Assembly (NCBI RefSeq): GCF_037975245.1 | Contig: NC_092579.1 | Coordinates: 30,702,666-30,764,665, forward strand | Length of the DNA stretch: 62,000 bases | Source of the DNA: Apostichopus japonicus | Lineage: Eukaryota > Echinodermata > Holothuroidea > Aspidochirotida > Stichopodidae | Reading direction: 5' to 3' | Part shown: piece after piece, positions 1 to 15,100 of the stretch | Layout of the letters: the number at the start of each line of letters is the position of its first letter | Position numbering within the stretch: position 1 is the stretch's first letter | The notes under the pieces: model-generated | What the model saw: only the letters and a program-made list of their open reading frames with translations | Database searches by the model: none | Told to the model about the DNA's origin: nothing | Program-made: the position numbers and the translations under genes

Positions 1-12
1 CTGTATCATTAC

Positions 13-191
13 CTTAAAGTAGATTGTGATGAAATGCAGCACATAGTCAATCGTGGTTGAATTCTCTACATCTCCACCATTCACATTCAAGGCGTCGCGG
101 AACTGGTCTGCATAGGAGGAGTTACCGATCCTTAGCCGGTCAATGTTTATGTGGGTAATGGCAACCACACGATCCAAGACACCAGTGTAAT
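13..191 (-). CDS. NCX coding exon 6: loop end leading to TM6
   Basis: Residues 558-617. Acceptor ctcttccag|AT completes GAT, and the donor is AAG|gtaatg, phase 0, right at the window edge. It encodes DYTGVLDRVVAITHINIDRL ... ending DYVLHFITIYFK, which aligns with the NCX1 segment around SWREQFIEAI and FDYVMHFLTVFWK just before TM6. The linker between Calx-beta 2 and this segment is clearly shorter than in NCX1, and the acidic run seen there is replaced by a short GGDVENSTT-like stretch. Later exons (TM6-TM10, alpha-2) lie outside the window. Confidence 0.93.
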
Positions 192-3100
192 CTGGAAGAG
201 AGTAACAGATCCACATGTGAGCAAATGTGGGAAGTAGTTAAAGACGAAGACGTCTGGGTGTGTATGAGCTGTGGGGGAATGCTAACTGACCAAATGACAC
301 ACAGACATGGGGACAGACATGAGGACACAGACACGGGGACACATATATACTGTAAAGAAGAGAATTGTTTACCGTCATCATTAATGATGGTTACTACTGT
401 CTTTTTGAGTCTTCCTAGATCTGCTCCAGGACTTGGATCAGACAGCTCGATTTCAAAGCTCTCATCCTTCTCATATTCCTGGTCATCAATGATTGGAATT
501 TCTATGTTTTTCTCCCGTTCCCCGTGTTCAAAGATGAGTATCCCTTCCCCTCCAATGTAGTCGCTGCCGTTGACAGCCTCAATGTCCTTGGTAGTCCACT
601 TGACCTCCACTTTGCCATCAGATCCATCCACACGGTTAACCGTGATGATGACAGAACCAATGCTCTCTTTAACCAGATACGTATTCTTGGCAAACTCCAG
701 CTTTCCTGGGTCTGGAATAACACATAGAATGCAAGTAAATAACTACAAGTATTTATTTGGCTTGTTCTGAAAGTGTGGGAAATTATCAAGCAGAAATTGA
801 TGACTGTTCAAATGGGACCAAACTGCATGACTATTAAAACAGATCAAACTAGAAACAAAATTATAAGAAATCTCTGCACACCAAACTGACACATATTATA
901 CTAATCATTTAAACAAAGGGCTAACCTTACCATGAGTAAAAATAAATACAATTCAGTTTAATCACAATTTACCCATGTAAGGTTTATCAAACGAATTGTA
1001 CAAGACCGCTATGACTTAACCTTCAGCGAGACCAATTCAAGTGATGCATGCCAACATTCTGTACAGCTCTATCTCTCTCAATTCTGATTGGCCCAACACA
1101 TTTTCCAGATGATTCACCCAGGGTAAAGACAGTGGTACTTTACAACAGCGCTCCATTGATTTCTGGGCTAGAGATGCAATCATGTCATTATAATTAGCAG
1201 AGATGTCTCGCCTTGGCTGCACCTGATGTGACAACCATGTCCACATCAAACATCCATTCTAATGGATTTGCATCAAATCATGTAAGAAACAGTTGTTGTT
1301 CAGTATTAAGGCAATATTCAGCTATTTATATGCTTTGGAGGGTTGACAATTTTCAGCACTTGGCAGTTCCTACATTGTCAGTATGCTCTTGAGTATCATG
1401 TTAATACCAAGCTAGACCATCCAATCAACCAAACTCAATAAATACAAGCAGATGCTAGCTACCGTATTGACTATTAAACTATTTTCCTCATGACTGAAAC
1501 GTACCATTTAATTTTACATCGATTCTTCTAATTAGAGAAATGTAGTGCTAGTGCACATGTGGGAAGGAATTGTGATAAGACTAGGCCTCTAACTGCTAAT
1601 TTGATGAAGGTCAGTTGCTGTTAACAGGTCCTTTCTCATTAAGTCTACTCCTGTAATTAATTTTTTAATGTTTAGACAAACTAAAATCACCAAAACATAG
1701 CAGTTTATATAACAAAGTACTACAGCTACAATAGCAACTCAGTTGTAATAGCAACCCAGCTATGATGTGTCAGTAATGATAGCATGTCATTTATCAGTAT
1801 CTTTTATCTGAGTAATAAGTAAATAGTATCCTTACCATCGTCATTGATGATGGTCACCTCGCAGATGGTCTTACGTCCGATCATGGTGTTCTCTTTGGTG
1901 TCCAGAGTTAGTTTGACAAAGAATGTCTCATCTGGTTCCCATTCATAGTCATCGATGATCTCAATGTCAATGTACTTGGAGGTCTCCCCGGCCTCAAAGA
2001 CCAAGGTACCCTTAGCAGGAACGTAATCACTGTTAGCTTCTGCAGTACCATCAACTGTTTCATACCTTGAGAAAAGATGATATGAAACTATTGAATAACA
2101 AATTATTGTAAAAAATAACATCTATATACAACTGTGAATAAAGTCCATGTATTTGATGAGGTTGTTGGCTTAGTTTGTCTGAGGGTAACCTGTCAGTGAG
2201 TGGATTTGCTGGGACTGACCTGGTTGTCACTCAGAGGGACTGTCTGGTAGATGAGTATGATGTCTTTATCAAAACAACAGTTCTAATACAAGGGTTACAT
2301 ACCCAGGGGTTGTTATAGACAAATAAGAACAAATAGCCCAAATAATCCTGTTTGAAGAGGGAGTCCAAAAGAATATTTAATGATGAAAGGGTGGGGCACG
2401 AACAGGTGACAATGGTCACAAGTTTGTTTATGATTAATCTAATTAATAATTTACTAAGAAATGATCAGAATACAGAATAAGGATGAAACCTTTGCTTTTT
2501 TGATCATTGGTTATTGTTATGTCATGTCCAGAACAAGGCTGCCAGTGTGTTATACCTGACAATGTGTTTGGTTACTACTCAACGATCAAAACTTGTGCAA
2601 AAGGAAAATGGGCATGGAAGATTAGGAGCTAGGCAGTGTTAGACCTGTGCACTAACTGCACCATAATCTGAGAGAGAGAATATGAATCACAGTTTGGTAG
2701 GTACACACACTACTGTTTAGTTCAAAGAACAACAAGAGTATAAACTCTTCACACAGAATTAAGCACAAAAACACTAACAGTCCTGTTTTTTGTATTACAA
2801 ATGCTTCATACCCACTGTAAGCTATATACATGTAAGCTATATGTGTTGATTTGAATGTCACAAGGAACTGGAACCTGCCAATACTAAAGCTATTTCAGCA
2901 TCTGCAACAGTAACTGTGGTTGTTTAGGTTTGTAAAGGTTAATTGGTGTTTGATATTTATATTTGGTGTACCTGTTCACAAGTCAATTAGTTCTTGTGCT
3001 TAGACTGTTTAAACACTGTTTGCATTAGTTCACATATGAAACCTAATGGAGGAAAATGCTACAAGTGAAAGCTGATAACTGTAGTCCAATCTTAATGTTT

Positions 3101-6100
3101 TAACTCAAGTTAGCTGTCAGTGGTAGGATGCATACCAAGATCAAAGAAGTGATATCATAAAGAAGGCAAGAATGTGGGTGGGGAGCAAGAATGAGGGGGG
3201 TGGATAGTTTCAGGTCTGATCAGAGTTCACATCAATGCTCAACGGTGCTCAAAAGAGGATTTCATGGCTGAAGACGGAAACATTAAATATGTACGACACT
3301 TCAAACTTACTTGACCTGGACTTGGTTGCTCTCCAATCCATAGCGATCAACTTCAACACGAACCTTCTTCTCGTTCTCAAAAACGGCAACAGATGCAGTG
3401 ACAAATTCCACCACGGCCAGAGTACCATCTTTGGACAAATCAGTCCCAGGTCGAATTGGGGCTAGCTCATTGTTCTTAATTTTGTGGTAGAGCTGCAATG
3501 TAAGAGTTAATGAAGTAATAATAGTAACATATATGTGATAGAACCAGAAGGGTTTCTCCTGGGCACACACCCCACAACTCCTCCCATATTTGAAGGGTAA
3601 CATGCCTCTTCAACAACTTAAACAATAGACTTTCACCATTCTATTAATCTTGTAGACATAGCATGATGCCTAACATGCAATCACCTGGATGATAATCTAC
3701 TAAGGCTGGGCAGATATGATCTTCACACTATCTCTAGTATCTCCACTAGGAACCACCTGCTACAGTAGCTTTATGCAGTACCAGGGTTGTAGCATATTGC
3801 ACTCTATTCAAAATGGTACTACCCATAAATTACGAACTAAACTTCACTGTGCACAGGGTTGATATACATTGGCTTACATTAACATGCACACACTGGAGCT
3901 ACCATAGATAGGAACTAGCAGGCTATACATTATAATGTTAGCTGCAGCTGTCCATTGTGTTGCATTAAATTTCATACATAAACCACCAGGTTTGACTCCT
4001 GGCATTAATATTACTTGTTGATCAGTTATGACCATAATGAATACCTGCCATAATTAATAGAAGGTTACTGAGCAGTTTCTGGAATGTAATAATATTCAAG
4101 GCTGCTAGCATCGTTAGTCCAGACTAAAATCAATAATAAATGCTATGACATGGTGTCATAATTGCATTGCCTCTTATACCAGGCCTACTGCGAAGGTCAA
4201 AGTTCATTTAGAGGTGGTTATTGCTATGATAGGAAGTGTAGGAATCTTCACATTAGAAATGACAAACTGATGATGATGAAGAGATCATTTTCACAGCGTT
4301 TGTAAAGTATGTACATAGGAAACAACATCGTAATTAAATCTTTACATCCGTTCCAGAAAGGATTGGAAACTTTTTCTGAGTTTAAGAATGCTACCTCCAT
4401 AACGTGACCGTCCAGAGCAGGTTGTACTTTGGAGCCCCCAGTGAGTCCACGAGTAGCATTAACTCGATACCAGGCTCTGGAGTGATGCTCATGTTGTGCT
4501 GCCTCCAGAGCAATCAACTTAGCAATAGTCTCCTCGTCCAGGTCGGGATGCTTGCCCACCTCCTTCATAAAGTCAGCCACCTTCTTCTTGGTCAACTGAC
4601 TGCTTGTGAGGTTGGAATAGGCACTCAGCTCTAGGAGAGGTCAAAGTTTAGATGAGAACTATATTATAACTTACATATTATTAAGGCAGATGATGCCAGT
4701 TCTAGTTTGAGACAAACATCTTGGTGAATTTGATATCATGGTTGTGGAGCATCCATTGGATAATAATAACTCAAAATGTAAAGAGAAGGAAGAAAGAGAG
4801 GGGGTAGAGCTTAAGGGTACACAGAACCACATACAGGTTTGTTAGGGGTAATAACGGAATAATAAATGCACTAAATACATTAACAACACACCACAATACA
4901 GACTAGCATGTGAATGCACTATGCACAAAACTAGGATCCTAATACTAACAACTAATTGTGTAATTCAAGACAGTTTCCTCATCTGAGTTGATCCACACCA
5001 CAAATGACATGTTCCTCAGTTTCCAGGGACATTGACTTGATACCCAACTTGCTTTCACAACCAAAAGACAGCAAGAACTAAATTATTCAGTCCACGAAGA
5101 CAGCATTGGTCTGATATAGAAGTAAGTAGACTCACTAAGTGTAAAAGTACAACCCACCACTGGACTGGCTAGGTAAATCATTAAAAGATAAAAGCATTTA
5201 ACAACAACATGAAACCCTGGTCACAAGGAAGACTTCTCACAGAGCCAATTAACCAAAAAAACAGAATTGACTTTATAAGCCTTTCATTAACTAATGCGAT
5301 AATTGATTAATTGTTTAACACAAAAAGTGACATCAGTGAAAAAGACTGCATCCTTTGCCAGTTTCTTTGCTAGATCTTTAGTTTAATATTATCATTATTT
5401 TGAGCATTTCAGATACATCTAGTGATCTGACAGAATGTGATGGATGATATTTGCCTTGACCTATAAAGGTTGAAGCGTTTAAGGTTTTCATCAGCTGTGA
5501 AACTGAGCTACAAACCCATTCAGTTAAAACATTCAAACATGATGTAACAAAGCTCAGAAGAATTTACAGTTAACGTAAAACTGAAAAAGCCCACAGAAAT
5601 CTTCTATGAATATGACTACACAGTGTGCAATTTTAGACATCAATGGTTTGGAGAGGGGTAGGGGTTATCAGTTACTGGCACATTTTGGCAAACCATGGTT
5701 CATGCAATAATAAAGGTATCAAAAACTCAGACAAACAGTTTGTGAACTGATGAGCTAGATGGATCCAGCTTCATATCTGTTTGCCTTGTTGAGATATTTG
5801 ACAAGTTGGATGAGGTCATTACATATTCATCTACATATTTATGTGATGCAGGGACTAAATCAAAACTCTTCCTCCTTTTTCCTAAAACATTTGAAATGAT
5901 GGTTACACCTTGGAAAACTATTCACACGTTAGATGGGATCTTATTTTATGTTAATATTGCAAGATCATGCGACTCCATCGAAACAGAAGTGATTCAAATA
6001 TCAGTGTTTTCAAATGACCTTTGACCTTAAAGTAAGCAGCCAAGGGCAACTACTGTTATAGGCCATGTATGAAGTTCATGTGAAAGGTAGGCATGGTAAG

Positions 6101-9100
6101 AAATCATTATTACAAACCCAGGCATCACAAACACTAGTACTCATTTGCTATAATCACTTCATAGATGCAATTTTGCCTTCAGCAAGGAATTGTCAGAAGC
6201 AATGATAAACAAAGGCTTTATGGGACACTATGTGAATCAAGCAATGATAAACAAAGGCATTATGGGACACTATGGAAATGAAACGAAGAGTAACAACCAC
6301 TTCATTCCTTTGATCGGCTATGTTGTGTCATTTCCCACCTCTAGTTTTGGAGCTTATCAAACAGCTTCCTGTTTCCCTGAGAGGAATTCACATGATAATT
6401 AAGTAAGGCATTCTGTTGATGTTGCTTTGGTTGTCATGGTAACTATGTATAATTTGACTAGGATGCTAATTAAGCTGTTTTGTTATTTTGGGAGGCGTAT
6501 GACTTATTTTCAATTTCATGTTCAGTTTGTTTCAAAAGGCCATTTTTTAATCTTATCACAATGGTAAAGTAGGATCAAAATTTGTAATTTTGGTTTTATC
6601 ATATTGAAAAGATTTTGCTATTTATGTTCAGTTTTATATATTATCATTATGGCAAATAGCTAGTTTAGGTTGTAAGTACTTTTGCATAGTAGAATGTATT
6701 CATTAGAATTGCCTGCTGTTTTTAGTGTTTTCTGTAGGATAGTATCACTACATACAGCCCATATTACCATACTACTGTAGTTCAGGGGAAGCCTTCACAC
6801 CCTACTGAACTTGACGAATGAACTACTCATACACAGAATAACATACTATATGCATGACAAACATTGACTAAAATATTCAACGTTTGGAAATTCATATCTG
6901 CGAGTTATTTTATAAATTAGCTAATAATGAGGAGGTGCACTTTATAGTGACAGCTCACTACCAATTACTTTACTAACCAAGAGCTATGTTTTTCAGTCAA
7001 ATTAAATGAAATTGTAATGTAACTTACATAGTAAAGAGAAGTATCTATTTCCAAACAAGTTAGATATTACTTCATTAGCAGTAAACAATGGATAAGTAGT
7101 GCTCAGGAAAATTCAAATTCTTAATATTCAAGAGCAACCTGGCATCACCATTATTTATAAATAATATATTTTTTAGTTTGTTGTCTGCAAAACAAAAACA
7201 CCAGAACAAGAAGGAGAGAAGAATAGGCAAGTGTTGCAACAGCATGTAGATTATACAGTACCTTGGTATGGAGTCATGTTAGACCCAGACACTGGTTGTT
7301 GATACGGAGAAGCAGGCATGGACCATCATCAAGCAGGGAGGAGGCGTGCAGGAGACATGTAGGAGGAGACAGGGTGAAGCCAAAAACAGCAACAATGAAA
7401 AATGAGTTTTTGAGTGTAGAGATGGAGATAAGCAAGAGGAAAGCAAAGATGACATGGTGAGCAAAAAGAACTAAGCAATAAGTTAATCAAAGTCCAATAC
7501 AGCGTGCTTGGTTACGTATCAATGATGGATGATGTGAGTGCAAACTGAAAGCAAATTAAGCTCCATTACTGCTGTTGTTCTTTCTGTTTTCAAACAGTTA
7601 GATCTCTTCTTTCATGCTCCACCACAAGCCCAACACCAAACAATGACATGTATCCAACAACAGTCAACAATCAAATAAGAGTGAAATAAAAATAATATTA
7701 CTAGTATCAAGTAAAAAATTGGGTTTTAGGCCCGTAGCAATGTTATTCATGTCGACGTGTGGTATCACCAATGACTATGGGATCACCAATATGTTACAGT
7801 TTAAACAGTGGACAGTAGTATCACCAATATATGACAGATTAATTGTGGACACTGGTATCACCTATGTTACTAATTAAACAGTGACTGGTATCACCAATAT
7901 ATGACAGATTAAAACAGTGGACAGTGGTATCACCAATATGACAGATTAATTGAGGAGACTAGTATCACCAATATGTTACTAATTAAACAGTGGACTGGTA
8001 TCACTAATATGACAAATTAATTGTGGACAGTGGTATCACCAATATATGATAGATAATTGTGGACACTGGTATCATCAATATGTTACTAATTAAACAGTGG
8101 ACTGGTATCACCAATATATGACAGATTAAAACAGTGGACAGTGGTATCACCAATATGACAGATTAATTGTGGAGACTAGTATCACCAATATGTTACTAAT
8201 TAAACAGTGAACTGGTATCACTAATATATGACAGATTAATCATGTACAGTGGTAGCAGTATAGTTGTAACATGCACTGCTAAATTAGTTCTATTGTACTA
8301 GTCTATATCTACACTGACCCAACTGGAATACAACAAGACATCTACTGTATAGTAAACAGGTTGATTTCAATTCGATGCTGGTTGACCAGCCTTCTGTCTT
8401 TTTTCTCTCCTTTTTTCTTTTTCTTTCTTTTTCTTGTAATCAGTTTGAATTCTAAACAACAATGCCCTTTAATTTCCTTATTTTTTCTTTCCTTTTTCTA
8501 ATCTGAAGCACTGTATTGTATCTTAAAGTCAGCACTGCCTCACAATAAACTTAAATTACAGAATGTATGATTTTAATCTTTATACCTATGGATGGATGGA
8601 CGCAGGCATTGTAACCCCAGGGGGCACTCTAACCCAAGTGCAGATATATATCCAGTCAAGAGGCTCTCAGAATAAACAAGCCTGTAAAAATTCACGCCTT
8701 AGGAAAGTGGAATCTGAGTAGTTGTGAACTCTTTCAAGAATCAGTTTCCATTTGGATGAGTGCTTAAAACATCTTTTGTGACCTGCAATGACAGATGAGC
8801 ACAAAGTGACTACCAACATATTCATTAGAGCTGATCATGTTCATGATTTATTACCCTGCTGGCTTACACATGTTGCAATGTCAGAGACCTACTCTTGATT
8901 CTAATATCATATGGATTTTGCCATTTTTAACGTGAAGTAAAAAATATAACAAAAATTTAAAAGGGAAGACCAATCCTTGGAAGCAAAAATTTGTCCTTTT
9001 TGATTTTGATCATACTTGATATGAACCACAAGAAGACATCACGAAAGATTTGGGTAACATTAGATCACTAGCAACCCAACTGTAGAACTTTGATGCTAAT

Positions 9101-12100
9101 AAAATAATCTGAAAAACCACAATGAGAGTTTAGTAACAAATTTGTATGATTCTTGTAAATTGTAAAATAAAAATGACAACTAATAACATGTCTAAACCCA
9201 GAAGACAGACCTTCCATGATGTAATAACACGACCTTACAACCTTTCATGAAGAAGCCAATAAAATACCAGGAGTGATCATAAACTGTCTATCATATATAC
9301 TTTATCTTTATTCATCTGTCTCCTTAGTATTAAAACATTTACAGATCTTCACTATTTAGCGATATATCAGTGCAGCAGCTGCTGTGTAGACAACTAAATG
9401 ATACTTACAGTGCAGACTGTATTTTTCATTAAGTTCTGCTTTCTGCAAGAAACCATATGTTCCTGACATAGATGATTAATTTAAACCATTTGTCATTCAC
9501 TACAAGGGAACTAACATGTTTATGTACATGTAAATATGTATATGCCGTTACTATTAATTATGTACAACTTGTAAGATGGTTAGAGTTGTTACTTTTCTGC
9601 AAAACCCAGATCATAAACAAAGATTGTTTTGTTTGTATTCTTCTTCCTGGGGGGTGGGGAAAGGGTGGGGGGTGGGGAAAGGGTGGGGGTTGCTCTCAAT
9701 ACCTAAACCAGGTATGCAAACACATTCTTATATAATTTTGTGTTCTAACTTTTCCAGATGAAACATTTAGTACTGTAACTAGTATTGACTACCTGGAGAA
9801 ACATCTAATATGTACCAGATATGAACTCAATTTGGCTGACAATGAGGCAAAAAACATTCAAAGCTAGTCAGAGACAGTCCATGTATGTAAATGATCAATT
9901 TAGTTACGGTTCGTTAAGTAACATCTACATGCATGCATCATTCATTAAAAAAACATCAATCTACAGGACAACACATTCTACATCAAAGCAGACTCCTGCA
10001 TCCATCAATCCAGGACAACGTATTCTACATCGAAGCAGATGTCAATTAGTTAAAAATTTCAAATGTGTTGTGCACTTAATTGGCAACTTCAGTAATTAGC
10101 ATGAACAATGCTTTTTCAACTCTTTACATGTATGTTATAGTCACCTCAAAGCATGCTAAGACCATGCTATTACCATACAGTTCTAAGTCAAAAGTTCTAA
10201 TACCAAGGTTTCCAGAATTCAAAATCTATATGACCAAATATTTTATTTCTAGTTTTGTTTGTTACCTCTCTGTAGAATGAATGATGTCAAAAGAAAGCGT
10301 AGAGGAGGACCTACTTATTATTCACTGAATTGTCAAAAGGTGTAAAGACTGAATATCATTAGCCAAAAAGAAACCTTGGCAGTTTGTGGAAAAGAAAAAG
10401 CTAAAATATTTAGCATATATATATCAAGGAAACTTGATCAACGTCAGTAGATGTCTCTAACTGTTGGTCCAGTCGTTATTGTTCAAGTGCGAAAGTAAAA
10501 CCCTGAGGACACACATGGCCTTGCTTAGAATTCTAAACCACTAAGTGAATGCTGACAGTATTAAAAGCAAAGTTGACTTCTTTAGCATTAATGCACTTAG
10601 TTTACGGAATCAGGACATTAACTGAACTGCACATGAAACACTGAAGACAATGCAGCAGACACATCCACAACCAGCACTTGACAACAGTGTATAAATTCTT
10701 CCTATCCTTGAGTATCTGTATATAAACCATTGCATACGAACCATTTTACACAAGAAATGGACTAAAATTAGGCCTTACATCAAAGTAAAATGTGTTTGTT
10801 GTTTTCCACTGAGGTTTCACAAAATGGGTTATAGTGGGCTGTAGTGTGTTACAGTATTTTTTTTTTCTTAACAAATGGGCTAAAAACAGCTATGAAATGG
10901 CAGACATTGAAACAACAGAAATATCTGCATGTTTAATAAGTAGTGTTATCAAAAAAAGGGGAAACATGTATGCACAAATGGAATGCATGTAGACATGTAG
11001 TAACATACCACTGACTCTCAAAACATTTCAGTTACACACATGGCACTCAAAACAATAAACACATGGAAATATTAGAAACAAAACCAGCACTGCAGTGTTT
11101 TCTAGTGAGCTACTGTACTTACCAGAGGGATCACCTACTGTGAGATGCAAATCAGTCCAAGAAAGGGAAAGAAATACAAGCAAAGAAGAATTCAGGCTGT
11201 AAATTCATGATAAAATGTAACTATACAGCATAATGACACTATGTCAGGCTCATAATGTCAGGCTCATAATGTCAGGCTCATAATGTCCTCATAGACAATA
11301 CAAATATCTAATAATTTCAGTGTGTATAAAGTATATTAGTTCTGAATGCAAACAGGGCAATGCAGGTGGTGAGTAAACAGAACATTTGAGGATAGTTTAG
11401 TCAATCGACTGCAAGAATTAGTTAGGATACCAACAGAAGCTTCTATTTGACTGCCTTCACAGAAGACATCTCTCAACAACCTTGCACATGTGGGTTAAGA
11501 GAATCTAATTAGCTGGGGGATTGAATCAGAGAGCTACTGGTAGAAGTGTGGGCACTCTAAATGATACACATGCTTCAAACCAAACTGTTATTAAAGCAGC
11601 CATTTCAAGTGGTTATCAATTTCATACAACTTAATCTAAAATAAGGTTACAATTGGTTAAACTCCCTCAGCCTTCTAGACCATAAAGAGAGCAGATTACT
11701 AATTCATAAGAAGTTTTATTTATTTATCTTCCACCATAATAGTAATTACCGTACCAGCAAAAGCAAAGCAGAATAGCTTAAAATGAATATACATGCATTA
11801 GATGTATATTATGCCATTGATTTGTACAGTACTTGACTGGCTATGTACTGTAGCTGCATTGCTTCATTCTCTGCATATCTCTGAGATACAGTGCATGATT
11901 TTGGATTCCCTATCTATATTCAGCAATATCTTTAACTTTATACTCCAAGACAGCACTGTATATCTGTCTAGTTCAGTCACCTATGTTCAGATAATTTAGT
12001 GAGATCAATACGATCGTCTCTCCGTTCCATCTCTAATTTACTCAGTATCTGAGGCTTACTGATTCATTCCTGCTGATTCACAGACACTGGTTAATCAAGA

Positions 12101-15100
12101 GAGTTGCCAAGGGACTGGGAGCTCTAAGATGCGTACTATCAATTGGATTCATAGCGTGCACACATATCATGATTACTTCGCTACAGACAATATGTCACAC
12201 AATCGAACAGAGAGACTTCTATTGCCTCACTAGACCAATTCACACAGCACTGTACAATGTAACATGGCCCTGGAGGAAACAATTACATTTCATATTTTGT
12301 GAAGTTTGGAGGTTTATCAATTTTTGCTTTTGTCATGAAGTACTACTGCCAGCTAGGTACAAATAGTTGCATTATTTGTACTGTACAATAATAAACAACT
12401 AGTCATTGTGGCTATCCACTACCACAAATTACAAAGTCTCCTTCTTATCATTTTGAAATATGACAAATTCAAACCATTCTAGGCACGGTAGAACGAGGTG
12501 CTAAGATTGTAAGGAGACAGGTAAGCAAGGAGCAAAGTAAATTCAAAAGCAATAGATCAGCCCTGTAGTAACAGAGGTTGATATGTTTATTCCTCATGTC
12601 TACATTGTATGTCCAGAATCTACTGAAATGTTATCCAGGCTGTATAAATCCACTGTACAAAGAAATATTCAAACTAAAGAGGACCCACGAGAATAAGAGA
12701 GAGGATGAATGGCTTATAATCTCAAGTATTGTAAGTGAGAGAATATGTCCACAAGGGGTCTACCTGGGCACTGAAGGCACTTCTTCTTAAGCCTCAAATA
12801 TCAATAACTCTTCACTTTTTTTTTAAAAAGGTTCTAAAGATAACTGTGAATTGAATACAAGACTATTTAACTCCTCTTGTAGACTAACAACCTTTCATAG
12901 AACCGTTTTGGTTGTTTCATCTGTTTGTGTTTGGTATGATTATTTGGGGGTTTTCTGAGGATAATGAACCTGTGATATATTCACAATTTCACTGTTTAGT
13001 TCTAGATTTCCGGTGTTGTATTAAATGGCATCTTGCACTACAAGATGCGCACTACAAGATACGTACTACAAGATGCGCACTACGAGATACTACAAGATAT
13101 GCACTACAAGATACGCACTACAAGATGTGCACTTCAAGAGTCGCACTAAGAGATACTACAAGATGCGCACTACAAGATACGTACTGCAAGATGCGCACTA
13201 AGAGATACTACAAGATGCGCACTACAAGATACGTACTGCAAGATGCGCACTACGAGATACTACAAGATATGCACTACAAGATAGGCACTGCAAGATAGGC
13301 ACAAGATACGCACTACAAGAAGCGCTCTTCCAGATACGCACTACAAGATGCGTTCTTCAAGGTGCGCACTACGAGATATGCATTACAAGACATCCAAGTG
13401 TCATTATGCTCACTACATCTCAAGTTTGAAAACAGCAATAGAGTAAAGAACAAGAAGCTATTTCGAGTGTTTGATATTCACATATTGTTTGTGATGGACA
13501 ATGAGCATTTCTGCAAACCTGATCAGTATGGTTCATACTCCTTGACAACCAATGTTCTTTTTTCGTAACTTTGGTGGACAAGGAAGACACACAGATTTGC
13601 TGCTTGATCCATGTATCCTAATGAACCAGAGTATACATCCATCCTTAGCAACCAATACAATAACACCGGTGGAGACCAAATTACTTCACGGAAATGATTA
13701 ATTAAGAAATGTGCTCTGCATCTATTTTAATGGCTGTAATGACACAGGAAACCCAGTATTTAATGAATATCTTCCTAGCTACGTGTCAATATTCTGGCAA
13801 TATGACTGCAGACTATTAACACTCTCAGGTTCTCATGTCAGCTCTCATTTGATTCAATGATTAGCATACATGTTTGGAGATCTCTCTGCTTCGAAAGATA
13901 GTTTAAAGAAGGAAGATAACAAACCAGCAATCATTTTTATCGGGAACATAAACTCTTCTGTTGCCAGATGCTTTGTTAACATAATATCATCAATTGTTTG
14001 ACAATTTTCATATCTTTGCCATGCTCAATGTTATCAGGATGTGTTAGGTCTGTGCTTGTTTGTGCCAATTTAAACTGCAAGAAGATTTCATTTGATTTCA
14101 AGATATTCCATAGAAACATTCTCAATACAGTCTGTCTCACTTCAAGTTCTAAAGATGCTTCATTCTGCATTTATTTCTTTTTATGATTCACGTTAAATTG
14201 TTTCCTTTTAGTTTTGATGAGGGAACTGAATAAGATTTTCTACTTTCTTCTAATTCAATCTCCAGGCAAACACATCCTATCACTACTATGTAGATCTAAT
14301 TTACAATAAACAATAAATGGCATGTGTTTGTTTTGTCGTGGTAAAGAAAATGAAAAATAATAACTTTCATTTGCCACCATTTACAGGAAAGGCAATTCAC
14401 ATGTTGACTACATTATTATGAAGATAACTGTACTGTATGGTACTGTACGGCACTGTATTTTATGGTACTGTATAGTACTGTACTGTGCGGTACTGATCTG
14501 TACTGTAAAGTACTGTACGGTACTGTATTTGACGGTACTGTACTGATCTGTACTGGCTGAGCTGGTTTATGGTTTGAGTAGGAAGGTCCCCCCCCCCCCT
14601 TTCCCTCCTATCTCCCTGGTTCTGTTCTGACAAAGAGACTAGCCCAGTAGATCACTAGTTGTGATGTTTCACCAGGGAGTTGCCATAACAACTCCCTGGT
14701 TTCACAGAGCTTGAGAGGAAAGCTTCTTAATTGAAACCACAGTTTGGTGTGATACAGTGACTAACTGTGTTGGCCACTTGAGATAAAATTCTCAATATCC
14801 TTCTAGCATCATCTGCAAATATTAAATGAGCCTGGCTAAAGCCTTCCTTGCCTTAAGCAACATAAACATAATTAATTTTGCAGGACTAGTCAGAGGAAGG
14901 ATAAATTACAAATTCAAGGAGATTTACTTCAATTTATAGATTGACAGTATCTCTTGCCAAGGCAATCATTTCTGTCCTGTTAAATTGACAATGAACTTTC
15001 GCTCGAAGGTAACAAGTTATTTTCATCCACAGGATTGACAATTGATAGAAACTCTTTGCATTTGATGTGTTTAGATTCTTTGATGAATTTATTAGTTTTC

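Noticed and set aside
1037-1249. 70-codon minus ORF in NCX intron 4, considered as an extra exon
   Set aside because: No similarity to any NCX segment, no matching splice sites, and exons 4 and 5 already join in phase.
7263-7464. Basic peptide on the plus strand in NCX intron 1, considered as the missing XIP segment
   Set aside because: It is on the wrong strand; the minus-strand frame there is hydrophobic and not XIP-like.
12912-13298. 128-codon ORF with repeated RYALQDTHYKM-like words
   Set aside because: Translation of the 14-bp minisatellite in an NCX intron on the opposite strand.
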